Below are positions 43,537-52,964 of a DNA stretch of 64,000 nucleotides, in pieces. The stretch is from the NCBI GenBank assembly GCA_046350295.1, contig JAXMAR010000040.1:1-64000 (forward strand), given 5' to 3'. Below the pieces are notes generated by a model. It saw only the letters and a program-made list of their open reading frames with translations. It was not told the DNA's origin and did no database searches. Position 1 is the first letter of the stretch. Each line of letters starts with the position of its first letter. Source of the DNA: JAXMAR01 sp046350295. Its GTDB lineage: Bacteria > Planctomycetota > Planctomycetia > Gemmatales > Gemmataceae. A program made the position numbers and the translations under genes.

Positions 43537-43813
43537 GGCCTCGATCCTCTCAGGCGCTTGTGATGCCCCACGGCATGCTCCACGGCATGCCCAGCTTGGC
43601 GAACCGGGAGGCGATGGGGCTGCCTCCGAGCCGCGGACGGGAGTGTCCACAAACCTACGTCCGGTTTGGACCCTTGTCAAAAGGGCCGCCGCGCTGACCT
43701 GATGACTGAGAAACTCGCTTGTCCCGGTCGCACAAGACCGTACCTCTAACGCTACTGGCCGCTCGCGAGCCCACGATCGATCTGACGCCTCCCGCTCCTC
43801 ACCGTGACTTGCC

Positions 43814-45034
43814 ATGTATGTTACTCACCTTGAAAGCGCCATCGACGGTACTCGCCTGGCGCCCGACAAGCCGCATACGCTGCACGCGGGACGACCGATC
43901 TGGGTGCGCTATGACCTGGACAAGGTACGCGACGCGGTGACGCGCGAGGACTTGCAGGAGCGGCCGCCGACGCTGTGGCGTTATCGCGAGCTGCTGCCGT
44001 TGCCGCTGGACGAGGAGCCGGTGACCTTGGGCGAAGGCATGTCGCCGCTGCTTGCGTGTCCGTGTCTGGGCAAAGACCTTGGGCTGGCAAAACTGTTGGT
44101 CAAGGACGAGAGCCAGTTGCCGACCGGCAGCTTCAAGAGCCGGGGCATGGCGGTGGCGGTGAGCATGGCGAAACACTTCGGCCTGCGCCGCCTCGCCGCG
44201 CCGACGGCAGGCAACGCCGGCGGCGCCCTCGCCGCCTACGGCGCCCGCGCCGGCATGGAAGTCTTCATCTTCATGCCCGATGACACGCCGGTCATCAACC
44301 AGATCGAGGCCTATCTGTGCGGCGCGCGCGTCTTCCTCGTCAACGGCCTCATCACCGATTGCGGCCGTATCGTCCGCGAAGGAACCGAGGCGCTCGGCTG
44401 GTTCGATCTGTCCACGCTCAAGGAGCCCTATCGTCTCGAAGGCAAGAAGACGATGGGGCTGGAGCTGGCGGAACAGATGGACTGGCGGCTGCCCGATGTC
44501 ATCCTCTACCCGACCGGCGGCGGCACCGGCCTCATCGGTATGTGGAAGGCCTTCGCGGAGTTGCAGACGCTTGGCTGGCTGTGGCCCACGAAGCTCCCGC
44601 GGCTCATCAGCTGCCAGAGCGAAGGTTGCGCCCCGATCGTGACCGCCTTCGAGAAAGGCGAACGTTTCGCCCAGCCGTTCCCCAACGCCCATACCAAGGC
44701 GAGCGGCCTGCGCGTGCCGGCGGCGGTCGGCGACTTCATGATGCTCGACGCCATCCGCGCCAGCCGCGGCCTGGCCGCCGCGGGACGCGAGGAGGCGATC
44801 GTACCCTGGATGCGCCGCGTCGCGAGCCTGGAAGGGATCGCCATCTGTCCCGAGACCGCCGTCTGCTTCGATGTGCTGGAACGGCTCGTCGCGACGGGAA
44901 AGGTCGGCAAGGAGGAGAGCGTGGTAGTCTTCAACACGGGGGCGGCGCAGAAGTATCCGGAAGTTGTCCCCCTCGATTTGCCGCGGCTGGACAAGGATCG
45001 GCCCATCGCGTATGGGGCGCTGGCGGCGACGTAG
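43814..45034 (+). CDS. thrC: Threonine synthase
   Basis: 406 aa PLP enzyme converting O-phosphohomoserine to threonine. 'LGEGMSPLL' and 'KDESQLPTGSFKSRG' contain the PLP-binding Lys108. 'PTAGNAGGALAAYGARAG' binds the PLP/substrate phosphate, and 'LYPTGGGTGLIGMWKAF' is the Gly-rich PLP phosphate loop. The class with this length and motif order is the plant/archaeal-like type. Diaminopropionate or threonine dehydratase-like members share parts of this pattern, so confidence is moderate to high. Confidence 0.82.
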   Translation: MYVTHLESAIDGTRLAPDKPHTLHAGRPIWVRYDLDKVRDAVTREDLQERPPTLWRYRELLPLPLDEEPVTLGEGMSPLLACPCLGKDLGLAKLLVKDESQLPTGSFKSRGMAVAVSMAKHFGLRRLAAPTAGNAGGALAAYGARAGMEVFIFMPDDTPVINQIEAYLCGARVFLVNGLITDCGRIVREGTEALGWFDLSTLKEPYRLEGKKTMGLELAEQMDWRLPDVILYPTGGGTGLIGMWKAFAELQTLGWLWPTKLPRLISCQSEGCAPIVTAFEKGERFAQPFPNAHTKASGLRVPAAVGDFMMLDAIRASRGLAAAGREEAIVPWMRRVASLEGIAICPETAVCFDVLERLVATGKVGKEESVVVFNTGAAQKYPEVVPLDLPRLDKDRPIAYGALAAT

Positions 45035-45063
45035 GCCGGCGCGCGCCGGTCCTCGCCTCTCCG

Positions 45064-45798
45064 TCAGCGCTTCAGCGTATGGGCCACCAACCACGCGTAC
45101 AGCTCATCCATTACATAGGCCGGATCCCAGGAATTGTGGCCGATGAACGGGAACTCGGTGTAGCGGACCTGGGCGCCCGCCGCCCCAAGACCCTTCACCA
45201 TGGCTCGGTTGTTCTCGACGAGCTTGCTGTTGTCCTTGTCCCCCACAAAACACCAACAAGGGATGTGCTTGATCTTCTCGATGGCGCCGGGATCGCCGCC
45301 GCCGCAGATGGGGACGATTGCGGCCCAGCGCTCCGGGTAAGCGGCCGCGAGGCTCCAGGTACCGCTGCCGCCCATCGAGAGTCCGGTGAGATAGACGCGT
45401 GCCGGGTCAATCTTGTAGGCCTTCTGCACCTCGGCGAGGATGGCCAGGGCACGCTCGGCATCCGGCCCGCCCGCCTTCCAGTTGCCGCCCTTGACCGCCT
45501 GGGGAAAGACCACGAAGAACGGGAACTTCTTGTCCTTGCCCTTGAACTTGATGGCGTTGCCGATACCCTGCAACACCTGCGCTTGCCCGTCGTCGCCGCG
45601 CTCGCCCGCCCCGTGCAGGAACAGGATGATCGGGAACTCCTTTTCCCCCGTGTAGGAGTGCGGCACGAAGACCACGTACTTCGAGTCGCCCTTTGCAGAC
45701 TTGTGCACCTTGTCCACGAAACCGTGTCGGACCTCGCCTGCGCGCGCGGAGGCGGCGAGAAGCAAGCAACCGAGGATCGCAACAGCAAAGCGGCACAT
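45064..45798 (-). CDS. Secreted alpha/beta-hydrolase, phospholipase/PHB-depolymerase-like
   Basis: 244 aa from the ATG at 45798 with GGAGAG upstream. A signal peptide ends near 'SARAGE'. 'FPIILFLHGAGERGDD' forms the oxyanion region, 'VYLTGLSMGGSGTW' holds the nucleophile Ser at about residue 137, and 'FIGHNSWDPAY' the catalytic His. The pattern is that of the LpqC/PHB-depolymerase-like esterases common in planctomycetes. It lies 41 bp from the next minus-strand gene, so the two may be co-transcribed. Confidence 0.83.
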   Translation of the reverse strand: MCRFAVAILGCLLLAASARAGEVRHGFVDKVHKSAKGDSKYVVFVPHSYTGEKEFPIILFLHGAGERGDDGQAQVLQGIGNAIKFKGKDKKFPFFVVFPQAVKGGNWKAGGPDAERALAILAEVQKAYKIDPARVYLTGLSMGGSGTWSLAAAYPERWAAIVPICGGGDPGAIEKIKHIPCWCFVGDKDNSKLVENNRAMVKGLGAAGAQVRYTEFPFIGHNSWDPAYVMDELYAWLVAHTLKR

Positions 45799-45839
45799 GG
45801 CGTCTCTCCGTTTGTTGGCGGGGCGGGGACGTTCGGAAC

Positions 45840-46907
45840 TCACTTCGCCTTTCGCACCTCGCGCACCTTGAGAGTGAACTCCCCGAGGCGGCCGCGCGAG
45901 AAGCAGGTCGCGATGATGCGATACCGGCCGTCGACTTTTGCGACGTAGTTGATGCGGGCGTTGTTGCCGGAGCCGCTGTCGTCGTCCCAGGCGACCTCCT
46001 TGCCGTCGGGCCCTTCCAGACGGAGGAAGGCGTCGAAAGCTTCGCTTTCCATGTCGATGGTGTAGCGCACCCCGGCCTCGAAGGCGATCGGGTAAATCTT
46101 GCAGGGCGTCTTCCGTTTGGTGTCCGCCTTGTCCTCTACGGTCAGCTCTTCTTCGACCGTCACTTGCCCCTTGTCGAGAACCAGAGGCGCCATGGCGCCT
46201 TTCGCCTCTGCCACGCGAAGAAGGAACTTGCCCACTTTCCCCACGCCGGCGACGCGCGCTTCGTAGACCGCGTCCTCCTCGACGTTCAGCTCGACGTGGC
46301 CGCGGCGCTTGTCCCCTTCATGTCCCTCGCTGGAGGCGACAGTTTTTCCCTTCGGATCGACCAGCTCCAGGCGCAGCGCCGCGTCGAGGGCGAGGAGGTC
46401 GAGCGCGTACGTCCGATTCTTGCTCGCCTTGAGCGGAAACGTTGTCTTGCCACCGTCGCTCTCGATCAACGTGACGCCTTTGTCTCCGGGCCGTCCCTTC
46501 GGCTGGACGGTCAGCGTGTAGCCGCCGAAGTTACCGTCCGCCGCGCTGACGATGAGGTCGAAGTTCTCGTCCCGTGGAGCCAGGAAAGAAAGCGCGACCT
46601 CCGCCTTGGTGGCGGCGTTGCGGCGGGCGGCCACTTCCTCCCCCTTCGAGAGGATGCGCAGCACGGGCGCGAAGTCCATGCTTTTCAATTCGACGAGGTA
46701 GAGGCCCCCCTTCGCCATCTTGAGGGGGATGATTTTGCACGGCTTGCCCAGCGCCTTGTCCACCAGGTCTCCGGCGGCGAGGACCCCGATAAACGACCGA
46801 TAGCTTTCGCGGTTCTTGAGCTTCTTCGCTTCCCAGGGAGGAGGCGCGGCATCGCCCCGGCTAAGGAACAGCACAACAAGCGCGGCGCAAAGCAGACGAG
46901 ATGACAT
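45840..46907 (-). CDS. Secreted protein with PPC-like repeats
   Basis: 355 aa from the ATG at 46907 with AGGAG upstream, then a signal peptide. Three beta-rich units follow, each with a pattern like 'YTIDMESEAFDAFLRLEGPDG' ... 'RYRIIATCF'. The last fits the bacterial pre-peptidase C-terminal (PPC) fold well ('WDDDSGSGNNARI'). PPC domains often accompany exported enzymes; here no catalytic domain is attached. It probably acts in binding at the cell surface. Confidence 0.68.
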   Translation of the reverse strand: MSSRLLCAALVVLFLSRGDAAPPPWEAKKLKNRESYRSFIGVLAAGDLVDKALGKPCKIIPLKMAKGGLYLVELKSMDFAPVLRILSKGEEVAARRNAATKAEVALSFLAPRDENFDLIVSAADGNFGGYTLTVQPKGRPGDKGVTLIESDGGKTTFPLKASKNRTYALDLLALDAALRLELVDPKGKTVASSEGHEGDKRRGHVELNVEEDAVYEARVAGVGKVGKFLLRVAEAKGAMAPLVLDKGQVTVEEELTVEDKADTKRKTPCKIYPIAFEAGVRYTIDMESEAFDAFLRLEGPDGKEVAWDDDSGSGNNARINYVAKVDGRYRIIATCFSRGRLGEFTLKVREVRKAK

Positions 46908-47087
46908 GCTTTCTCCTGCGATCGAAAACGGTCCAGCCAGGATGCTGACGTTATAGCGACGGCCGCCGTGACGTTCAGGCCGGTTGCGGAGCGGTCCCGC
47001 TTCTTGTCCGTCAGCGCAACCCGTTAATTCGACGCCCATGCTCGCGGTTCCTCACACGCGGCTACAATAGCCGCCAAGGAGAACGCC

Positions 47088-47927
47088 ATGTCCAAGCGCA
47101 TCATCAACGTCGGCCACAGCCCGGACCCGGACGACGCCTTCATGTTCTATGCCCTGGCCCACGACAAGATCGACACCGGCGACCTGCAATTCCGTCACGA
47201 GCTGCAAGACATCGAGACGCTCAACCGCCGCGCCCTGCGCGGCGAATTGGAAGTGACCGCGGTCAGCATCCACGCCTACGCCTACCTGCTCGACAAGTAC
47301 GCGCTCCTGCCCTCCGGCTGCAGCATGGGCGATCGCTATGGCCCGATGGTCGTCGCCAAGAAACCGATGACCGTCGGCGATCTGCGGACCGCGACCATCG
47401 CCGTCCCCGGCACGATGACCACGGCTTTCCTCACGCTGCGGCTGCTTCTGCAAGGCGGCTTCTCGTACGAGGTCCTGCCTTTCGACAAGATCCTCGACGC
47501 GGTCGCCGCCGGCAAATACGACGCGGGCCTCATCATTCATGAGGGGCAGCTCACTTTTCAGAACCAGGGACTGGGGCTGGTCGTCGACCTCGGCGTCTGG
47601 TGGCAGGAGAAGACCGGCCTGCCGCTTCCACTGGGCGGCAACGTTGTCCGCCGCGACCTGGGAGCGAAAACGATCGCCGACATCTCGCGGCTGCTGAAGG
47701 AGAGCATCCGCTACTCGCTCGATCATCGACAGGAAGCGCTGACCTACGCGCTAAAGTACGCGCGCGACATGGACCGCGGCTTGGCGGACAAGTTCGTCGG
47801 CATGTACGTCAACGACTGGACCCTCGACTACGGCGAGCGCGGCCGCAAGGCGGTGCGGACCCTGCTGGAAGAAGGCCATCGCGCCGGGCTCGTGCCGGGG
47901 CCGTTGACGATCGAGTTCGTGGCGTGA
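47088..47927 (+). CDS. mqnD: 1,4-dihydroxy-6-naphthoate synthase-like (futalosine menaquinone pathway)
   Basis: 279 aa. 'VGHSPDPDDAFMFYAL' at the N-terminus is the MqnD signature. 'VSIHAYAYLLDKYALLPSGCSMGDRYGPMVV' in parts and 'YDAGLIIHEGQLTFQNQGL' match the periplasmic-binding-protein-like fold of MqnA/MqnD. It converts cyclic dehypoxanthine futalosine to 1,4-dihydroxy-6-naphthoate. AAGGAG precedes the ATG. It fits a menaquinone-reducing complex I in this genome. Other mqn genes are not in the window. Confidence 0.88.
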   Translation: MSKRIINVGHSPDPDDAFMFYALAHDKIDTGDLQFRHELQDIETLNRRALRGELEVTAVSIHAYAYLLDKYALLPSGCSMGDRYGPMVVAKKPMTVGDLRTATIAVPGTMTTAFLTLRLLLQGGFSYEVLPFDKILDAVAAGKYDAGLIIHEGQLTFQNQGLGLVVDLGVWWQEKTGLPLPLGGNVVRRDLGAKTIADISRLLKESIRYSLDHRQEALTYALKYARDMDRGLADKFVGMYVNDWTLDYGERGRKAVRTLLEEGHRAGLVPGPLTIEFVA

Positions 47928-48038
47928 GAGCGATTCATGGCAATACACTGAAGGAGGGGCTAGCGGCGATCGCTCCTCCTGGCTGGTCTGCGCGTGCGGC
48001 GCGATGTCGCCGCGCGTATCTTTCGAGGGGTTCGGACC

Positions 48039-48254
48039 ATGCACGAATCGGATACATATCTTGCCATCCTTGATGAGGGCGAGGAACGGGGTGCACGCAA
48101 TGCCATTCTCATCTTCGGAGAGGTACGCTTCGGTCCCCCTTCGGAATCGGTTCGAGATGAGCTCAAGGCCGTAGCGGATTTGCCTCGGTTGAGACGGATG
48201 GTTCGCCGCGCCGCGACTGCAAAGGATTGGCGCGAAATCCTCGATACCCCCTGA
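48039..48254 (+). CDS. Small DUF4351-like protein
   Basis: 71 aa from the ATG at 48039 with GAGGGG upstream. It begins MHESDTYLAILDEGEERGA and ends with an 'RFGPPSESVRDELKAVADLPRLRRM...DWREIL' pattern, the C-terminal module seen in Rpn/DUF4351-type proteins. As a free-standing gene it lacks the nuclease domain and may be a remnant or a small regulator. It lies 17 bp before the P-type ATPase gene. Confidence 0.6.
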   Translation: MHESDTYLAILDEGEERGARNAILIFGEVRFGPPSESVRDELKAVADLPRLRRMVRRAATAKDWREILDTP

Positions 48255-48271
48255 ACAACGTCCGTCGAGTC

Positions 48272-50917
48272 ATGCCCGCCGTCTCGCATGCCAACGCTCC
48301 GAACCATCCACGCCAGGCCGGCCCCATCCGCGTCGCTCCGGCCCTCCTCGACGCCGCCCATTGCCCCGCCGAGCAGGTCTTCACCGCTCTGCAAACCTCC
48401 GCCAACGGACTGAGCGAAGACGAGGCCGAGCGCCGCCGCGACACGTATGGCCGCAACACCATCGTCGCCGAGGGGCGCCATCCGCATCTGGTCATTCTCG
48501 GTAAGGCGCTCATCAATCCGCTCGTCATCCTGCTCCTCTTCCTTGCCGTGCTGTCGTATTTCACAGGCGACTTCCGCGCCGCCGTCGTCATGCTCATCAT
48601 GGTCGTCCTCGGCGTGGCCCTCCGCTTCTTTCAGGAGGCGCGGGCGGACACGGCGGCGGCCAAGCTCAAAGCTCTGATCCGCGTCACCGCCACCGTTGTC
48701 CGCGGCGGCGCCACGCGCGAGGTGCTGCTCGACGATCTCGTGCCCGGCGACCTCGTCCAGCTCTGCGCCGGCGACATGATCCCCGCCGATGTGCGCCTCG
48801 TCGCCTGCAAGGACCTGCACGTCATCCAGGCCAGCCTCACCGGCGAGTCGTTTCCCGTCGAGAAGTCGGACGCCCCGGAGCCGCCCGACCGCCCCCCGCT
48901 GGAGCTGCGCAACGTCTGCTACCTCGGCACGAGCGTCGAGAGCGGCACGGCGCGCGGCGTCATCGTCGCCACCGGCTTTCACACCTACCTGGGCGGCATG
49001 GCGCGGGCCATCACCGGCCGGCAGCCCGAGACCAGCTTCGACCGCGGCGTCAGCCGCTTCACCTGGCTGATGATCCGCTTCATCCTGGTCATGGTCCCCC
49101 TCGTCTTCCTCATCAACGGTCTGACCAAGGGGGACTGGGTCGAGGCCTTCTTCTTCGCCCTCGCTGTCGCCGTCGGCCTCACCCCCGAGATGCTGCCCAT
49201 GATCGTCAGCGTCTGCCTGTCGCGCGGCGCCATGGCCATGGCGAGCAAGCGCGTCATCGTCAAGCGGCTGGCCGGCATCCAGAACCTCGGCGCCATGGAC
49301 GTGCTCTGCACCGACAAGACCGGCACGCTGACCATGGACCGCGTGATCCTGGAGCGACATTGCGACGTCGTCCTGAAGGAGGACGACGACGTTCTGGCGC
49401 TGGCCTATCTCAACAGCCATTTCCAGACGGGCCTCAAGAACTTGCTCGACCGGGCTGTCCTGGAGCACGAGCACCTGCACCACGAGCTGAAGGTCCCCGA
49501 GTACGAGAAAGTCGACGAGGTCCCGTTCGACTTCTCCCGCAAGGTGATGTCCGTCGTCGTCAAAACGCCGGACGGGCGGCATCGTCTGATCTGCAAGGGC
49601 GCCCCCGAGGAGGTTTTTCGCCGCTCCAGCCGCTTCGAGCTGGAAGGCGAGCTACACCCGATCGACCCCCTGTTGCTTCAGGACCTGCGCGAGGAGTACG
49701 ACGACCTGGGCCGCGACGGCTTCCGCGTCCTCGCTCTCGCCTACCGCGACATGGCGCCCAAGCCCGTCTACTCCAAAGAAGACGAAGCCGACCTGGTGCT
49801 CAAGGGCTACATCGCCTTTCTCGATCCGCCCAAGGACTCGGCCCGGCCGGCGCTTCAGGCGCTCGCGCAGCACGGCGTCGCCGTCAAGGTGCTGACGGGG
49901 GACAATGAGCTGGTCAGCCAGAAGATCTGCCACGAGGTAGGGCTGACCGTGGAGAAGACGCTGCTCGGCCGCGACGTGGAGGCCATGAGCGACGTCGATC
50001 TGGGCGAGGCCGCGAACGCAACCACCCTCTTCGCCCGCCTTTCTCCTGCCCACAAGCAGCGGATCATCGAGGCCCTCCAGCGGCGCGGCCACGTCGTCGG
50101 CTTCCTCGGCGACGGCATCAACGACGCCCCCGCCCTCCGCGCCGCCGACGTCGGCCTCTCCGTCGACACCGCCGTCGACATCGCCAAGGAATCCGCCGAC
50201 GCCATCCTCCTCGAGAAGAGCCTCATGGTCCTCGAAGAGGGGGTGATCGAGGGACGCAAGGTCTTCGTCAACATCCTCAAGTACATCCGCATGGGGGCCA
50301 GCTCGAACTTCGGCAACATGTTCAGCGTCCTGGGCGCCAGCGCCTTCCTCCCCTTCGTGCCGATGGCGCCCATCCAGATCCTCACCAACAACCTCCTTTA
50401 CGACTTCTCGCAGGTCCCCATCCCGACCGACCACGTCGATCCCGAGCAGGTGACCCGGCCGCGCCCCTGGTCGATCGGCCAGATCGCCCGCTTCATCCTT
50501 TTCATCGGCCCGTGCAGCTCGATCTTCGACTACACCACGTTCTTCATCATGCTCTATGTCTTCGGCTGCTGGGACCCGAGCCACGCCTCGCTCTTCCAGA
50601 CCGGCTGGTTCGTGGAATCGCTTCTAACGCAGACACTCATCATCCACATCATCCGCACCAACCGCATCCCGTTCCTCCAGAGCCGAGCCAGCCCCGCTCT
50701 GACGCTGACCACCCTCGCGATAATGGCGATCGGCGTCTGGCTCCCCTTTTCGCCGCTGGCGCCGGCCCTCGGCTTCACGCCGCTGCCCGGCCTCTACTGG
50801 CCGCTCGTGCTGTTGACGCTCGTCTGCTACGTGGCGCTGACGCAGGCGGTGAAAAACTGGCTGATCCACCGGGCGCTGGCGGAGAGAAATGAGTCGGCTA
50901 CGGCGCCGGCTCCTTGA
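48272..50917 (+). CDS. mgtA: Magnesium-transporting P-type ATPase (MgtA-like)
   Basis: 881 aa from the ATG at 48272. P-type motifs are intact: 'LTGESFPVEKS' in the actuator domain, 'CTDKTGTLTMD' with the phosphorylated Asp348, 'VLTGDNE', and 'FLGDGINDAPALRAADVGLSVD'. About ten membrane segments are present. 'GLSEDEAERRRDTYGRNTIVAE' and the P3B-like layout match MgtA/MgtB. It imports Mg2+ across the inner membrane. The upstream DUF4351-like gene is close enough for co-transcription. No leader riboswitch is visible. The 3' end overlaps a convergent gene by 20 nt. Confidence 0.9.
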   Translation: MPAVSHANAPNHPRQAGPIRVAPALLDAAHCPAEQVFTALQTSANGLSEDEAERRRDTYGRNTIVAEGRHPHLVILGKALINPLVILLLFLAVLSYFTGDFRAAVVMLIMVVLGVALRFFQEARADTAAAKLKALIRVTATVVRGGATREVLLDDLVPGDLVQLCAGDMIPADVRLVACKDLHVIQASLTGESFPVEKSDAPEPPDRPPLELRNVCYLGTSVESGTARGVIVATGFHTYLGGMARAITGRQPETSFDRGVSRFTWLMIRFILVMVPLVFLINGLTKGDWVEAFFFALAVAVGLTPEMLPMIVSVCLSRGAMAMASKRVIVKRLAGIQNLGAMDVLCTDKTGTLTMDRVILERHCDVVLKEDDDVLALAYLNSHFQTGLKNLLDRAVLEHEHLHHELKVPEYEKVDEVPFDFSRKVMSVVVKTPDGRHRLICKGAPEEVFRRSSRFELEGELHPIDPLLLQDLREEYDDLGRDGFRVLALAYRDMAPKPVYSKEDEADLVLKGYIAFLDPPKDSARPALQALAQHGVAVKVLTGDNELVSQKICHEVGLTVEKTLLGRDVEAMSDVDLGEAANATTLFARLSPAHKQRIIEALQRRGHVVGFLGDGINDAPALRAADVGLSVDTAVDIAKESADAILLEKSLMVLEEGVIEGRKVFVNILKYIRMGASSNFGNMFSVLGASAFLPFVPMAPIQILTNNLLYDFSQVPIPTDHVDPEQVTRPRPWSIGQIARFILFIGPCSSIFDYTTFFIMLYVFGCWDPSHASLFQTGWFVESLLTQTLIIHIIRTNRIPFLQSRASPALTLTTLAIMAIGVWLPFSPLAPALGFTPLPGLYWPLVLLTLVCYVALTQAVKNWLIHRALAERNESATAPAP

Positions 50918-51275
50918 TGGGCGTGGCCGCTCCCTTTTTGAGCACACGGAACGCCTTGATGGCCGGACCGTGGCCCGTGCCTACCCAGTCGAACTCCACA
51001 CGATCGCCGATCTTGGCCGCGCGGACGGCGGCCAGCACGGACTCGATGGGCCCCTTGATCTTCGGGTCGTACAGGACGTGGTATTTGCGGGCCTTTTCCT
51101 CCCCGGGCGCGAGCACCTCGATGACGGTGTTCTTCCCGTCCGCTGTGTCCTTGCGCGCTTTCAACTCGCCGATAATGGAGCCGCTCTTGCCTTTCTCCTC
51201 CTGAGCGGCGCCGGGCGAACCCCAGACGATGAGTCCGAGGAAGAGAACGCTCGCGCCGCCGATTCTTGCCAGCAT
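50898..51275 (-). CDS. Small secreted protein
   Basis: 125 aa with a signal peptide (about residues 1-24) ending near 'GAAQEEKG'. The mature part has two beta-rich segments ('NTVIEVLAPGEEKARKYHVLYDP', 'GDRVEFDWVGTGHGPAIKAFRVLK' in parts) suggestive of an OB-like or small beta-barrel fold. GGAGGAA precedes the ATG. Its 3' end overlaps the end of the ATPase gene on the other strand. No function is assigned. Confidence 0.65.
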   Translation of the reverse strand: MLARIGGASVLFLGLIVWGSPGAAQEEKGKSGSIIGELKARKDTADGKNTVIEVLAPGEEKARKYHVLYDPKIKGPIESVLAAVRAAKIGDRVEFDWVGTGHGPAIKAFRVLKKGAATPIKEPAP

Positions 51276-51300
51276 CGGTATTCCTCCGCTTCTCGAAGAC

Positions 51301-52080
51301 TCAAAACATCACTAGCCCGCCGTCGACGTTGTACGCCTGCCCCGTGATCATCCGCGCCTCGTCACTCGCCAGGAACACGGCCATGGGCGCCACCTCCTCC
51401 GGCTCCAGCCGGCCGCCGATCGGGGTCAGCGTCTTCTCCAGCTCGGCCACCGTCGTTCCTTTGCGCTTCGCGTCATAGACCAGGCGGCGGTCGTTCATCA
51501 CGGTCTTCACCGGGCCGGGGCAGATTGCGTTCACGGTCACCCCGTCGGCCGCTACCTCCAGCGCGAGAGTGCGCGTCAACCCGAGCAGGCCGTGCTTGCT
51601 CGCGGCGTAGGCGGCTCCATGGAAGCTGCCGATCTTGCTGTTGATCGAGGCGACGTTGATGATCCGGCCCCGCTTCCGTTGCAACATCGCGGGCAATACG
51701 GCTTTCGAGAGGCGATAGGGGACCGTGAGGTTGAGGGTCAGTGTCAGCTCCCAGAAATCGTCGTCGAAGTCGACCACCGGCTTCGGATTGGAGCTGCTGC
51801 CGATGCCGGCGTTGTTGACGAGGATCTCGATCGGCCCCAGCTTCGCGGCGACCTCATCGACGATCTGCCGCGCCGCCGCGGGCGGGGCGATGTCGATGGG
51901 CAGCGCCAGCGCCGTGCCGCCCGCCCATTGAATGGACTGGACCACCTCTTCCAACTCGGCTCCCGTCCGCGCCGTGACGGCGACTGGAGCCCCGGCGCGG
52001 GCCAGGGCGAGCGCCATGGCCCGCCCGATGCCCCGGCCCCCACCGGTAACCAGAGCGACGCGTTTGGAAAGATCGAACAT
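51301..52080 (-). CDS. Short-chain dehydrogenase/reductase
   Basis: 259 aa classical SDR. 'TGGGRGIG' (residues 12-19) binds the cofactor, 'NNAG' at 89-92 stabilises the fold, and the catalytic set is Ser145, Tyr158 and Lys162 (YAASK). The absence of an early basic residue pair does not settle NAD versus NADP. The C-terminus 'GQAYNVDGG' is typical. The substrate is unknown. No strong ribosome-binding site is seen before the ATG. Confidence 0.9.
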   Translation of the reverse strand: MFDLSKRVALVTGGGRGIGRAMALALARAGAPVAVTARTGAELEEVVQSIQWAGGTALALPIDIAPPAAARQIVDEVAAKLGPIEILVNNAGIGSSSNPKPVVDFDDDFWELTLTLNLTVPYRLSKAVLPAMLQRKRGRIINVASINSKIGSFHGAAYAASKHGLLGLTRTLALEVAADGVTVNAICPGPVKTVMNDRRLVYDAKRKGTTVAELEKTLTPIGGRLEPEEVAPMAVFLASDEARMITGQAYNVDGGLVMF

Positions 52081-52106
52081 GATAGATCAAGAAGTCAGAA
52101 TGCATC

Positions 52107-52136
52107 TTTGGAGTGCGGCAATTACCGCACTCCAAA
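52107..52136. repeat. Perfect 12-bp inverted repeat
   Basis: TTTGGAGTGCGG, loop CAATTA, CCGCACTCCAAA, located between the SDR start and the DUF1579 gene. It is flanked by AAGAATGCA/CATTCTGCATTCTTC-like sequence that also gives partial inverse pairing. Confidence 0.75.
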
Positions 52137-52179
52137 GGTCGGAGTTCTTCTTCATTCTGCATTCTTCATTTATTCCCGC

Positions 52180-52788
52180 CTACTCCCCCTTTTCCTTCTT
52201 CACCTTCTTCTTGTCGGGGGCTTTCGTGTAGGTGATGTCCATCACCTTGAACTCCTTTTCCCCCGCGGAGCGGAACATTTCAAACTTCTGCTCCTTGTCG
52301 CTGATAATCGTCAGGACGTCGCGCGCCTTCATCTTCTTGCCTTCCCAGACGTCCTCGCCGACGCTCGTCAGCGTCTTCTTCTCGGCGTCGTACGTCCCTT
52401 CGAAGGTCGTGATGCCGAACGACATGTTGTCGATCCAGGAGCTGACGTACTTCTTCTTGGCGGGATCGAAGCCGACCACGCCCATGCCCTGGAACTTCAT
52501 CCCCATCATGTCCCCGGTGAAGTCCTCCTTGAGGAACCGGCCTCCCATGATCATGGCGCGTTTCATCGTCCCCTTCGATTCGCCTTCGCCGCCCGGCCCG
52601 TAGAACTTCACCTTCGCCTCCCAGGTCCCGGTGAGCTTGCTCAGCACCTTGTGCTCGGGACCGGGCGGCGGGACCTCGAAGCCCTTCTTGTCGTCCTTCT
52701 TTTCCTTGTCGCCCGCAAGCACGCCGCCGCCCGCGAGGAGTCCGCCCACGACCAGCAACGCCATCGCCCCGGTAATCTGTCGCTTCAT
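52180..52788 (-). CDS. DUF1579 secreted protein
   Basis: 202 aa with a signal peptide, then a Lys/Asp linker. 'PGPEHKVLSKLTGTWEAKVKFY' and 'GFDPAKKKYVSSWIDNM...TFEGTYDAEKKTLT' match DUF1579, a lipocalin-like family frequent in planctomycetes. The C-terminus is Lys-rich. AAGGAG precedes the ATG. The function of the family is not established. Confidence 0.85.
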   Translation of the reverse strand: MKRQITGAMALLVVGGLLAGGGVLAGDKEKKDDKKGFEVPPPGPEHKVLSKLTGTWEAKVKFYGPGGEGESKGTMKRAMIMGGRFLKEDFTGDMMGMKFQGMGVVGFDPAKKKYVSSWIDNMSFGITTFEGTYDAEKKTLTSVGEDVWEGKKMKARDVLTIISDKEQKFEMFRSAGEKEFKVMDITYTKAPDKKKVKKEKGE

Positions 52789-52904
52789 CGCCGTCTCCTT
52801 TGAAGAGGAACCAAAGATGCAACCGCCAGCTGGAAACCTAGGTCTCCTTATTGGGTGAAAGAATGTATAGTCATGACGCCGAGCCTTTGTAAAGAGAAAA
52901 ATCG

Positions 52905-52949
52905 AAAAAAAGCGGCGCGGCCCCGGCGCCTCACCACCGCCGCGCCGCT
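52905..52949. repeat. GC-rich hairpin in purD upstream region
   Basis: AGCGGCGCGGC (52911-52921) and GCCGCGCCGCT (52939-52949) form a perfect 11-bp stem with a 17-nt loop, ending 15 bp before the purD ATG. Preceded by seven A on the plus strand, it reads as a terminator with a T-run on the minus strand. On the plus strand it could affect purD translation. Confidence 0.65.
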
Positions 52950-52964
52950 CCGTACAATTGCCTC

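Noticed and set aside
43719..43940. 73-aa plus-strand frame overlapping the threonine synthase start
   Set aside because: Different frame from threonine synthase, no motif, and it overlaps the well-supported start at 43814.
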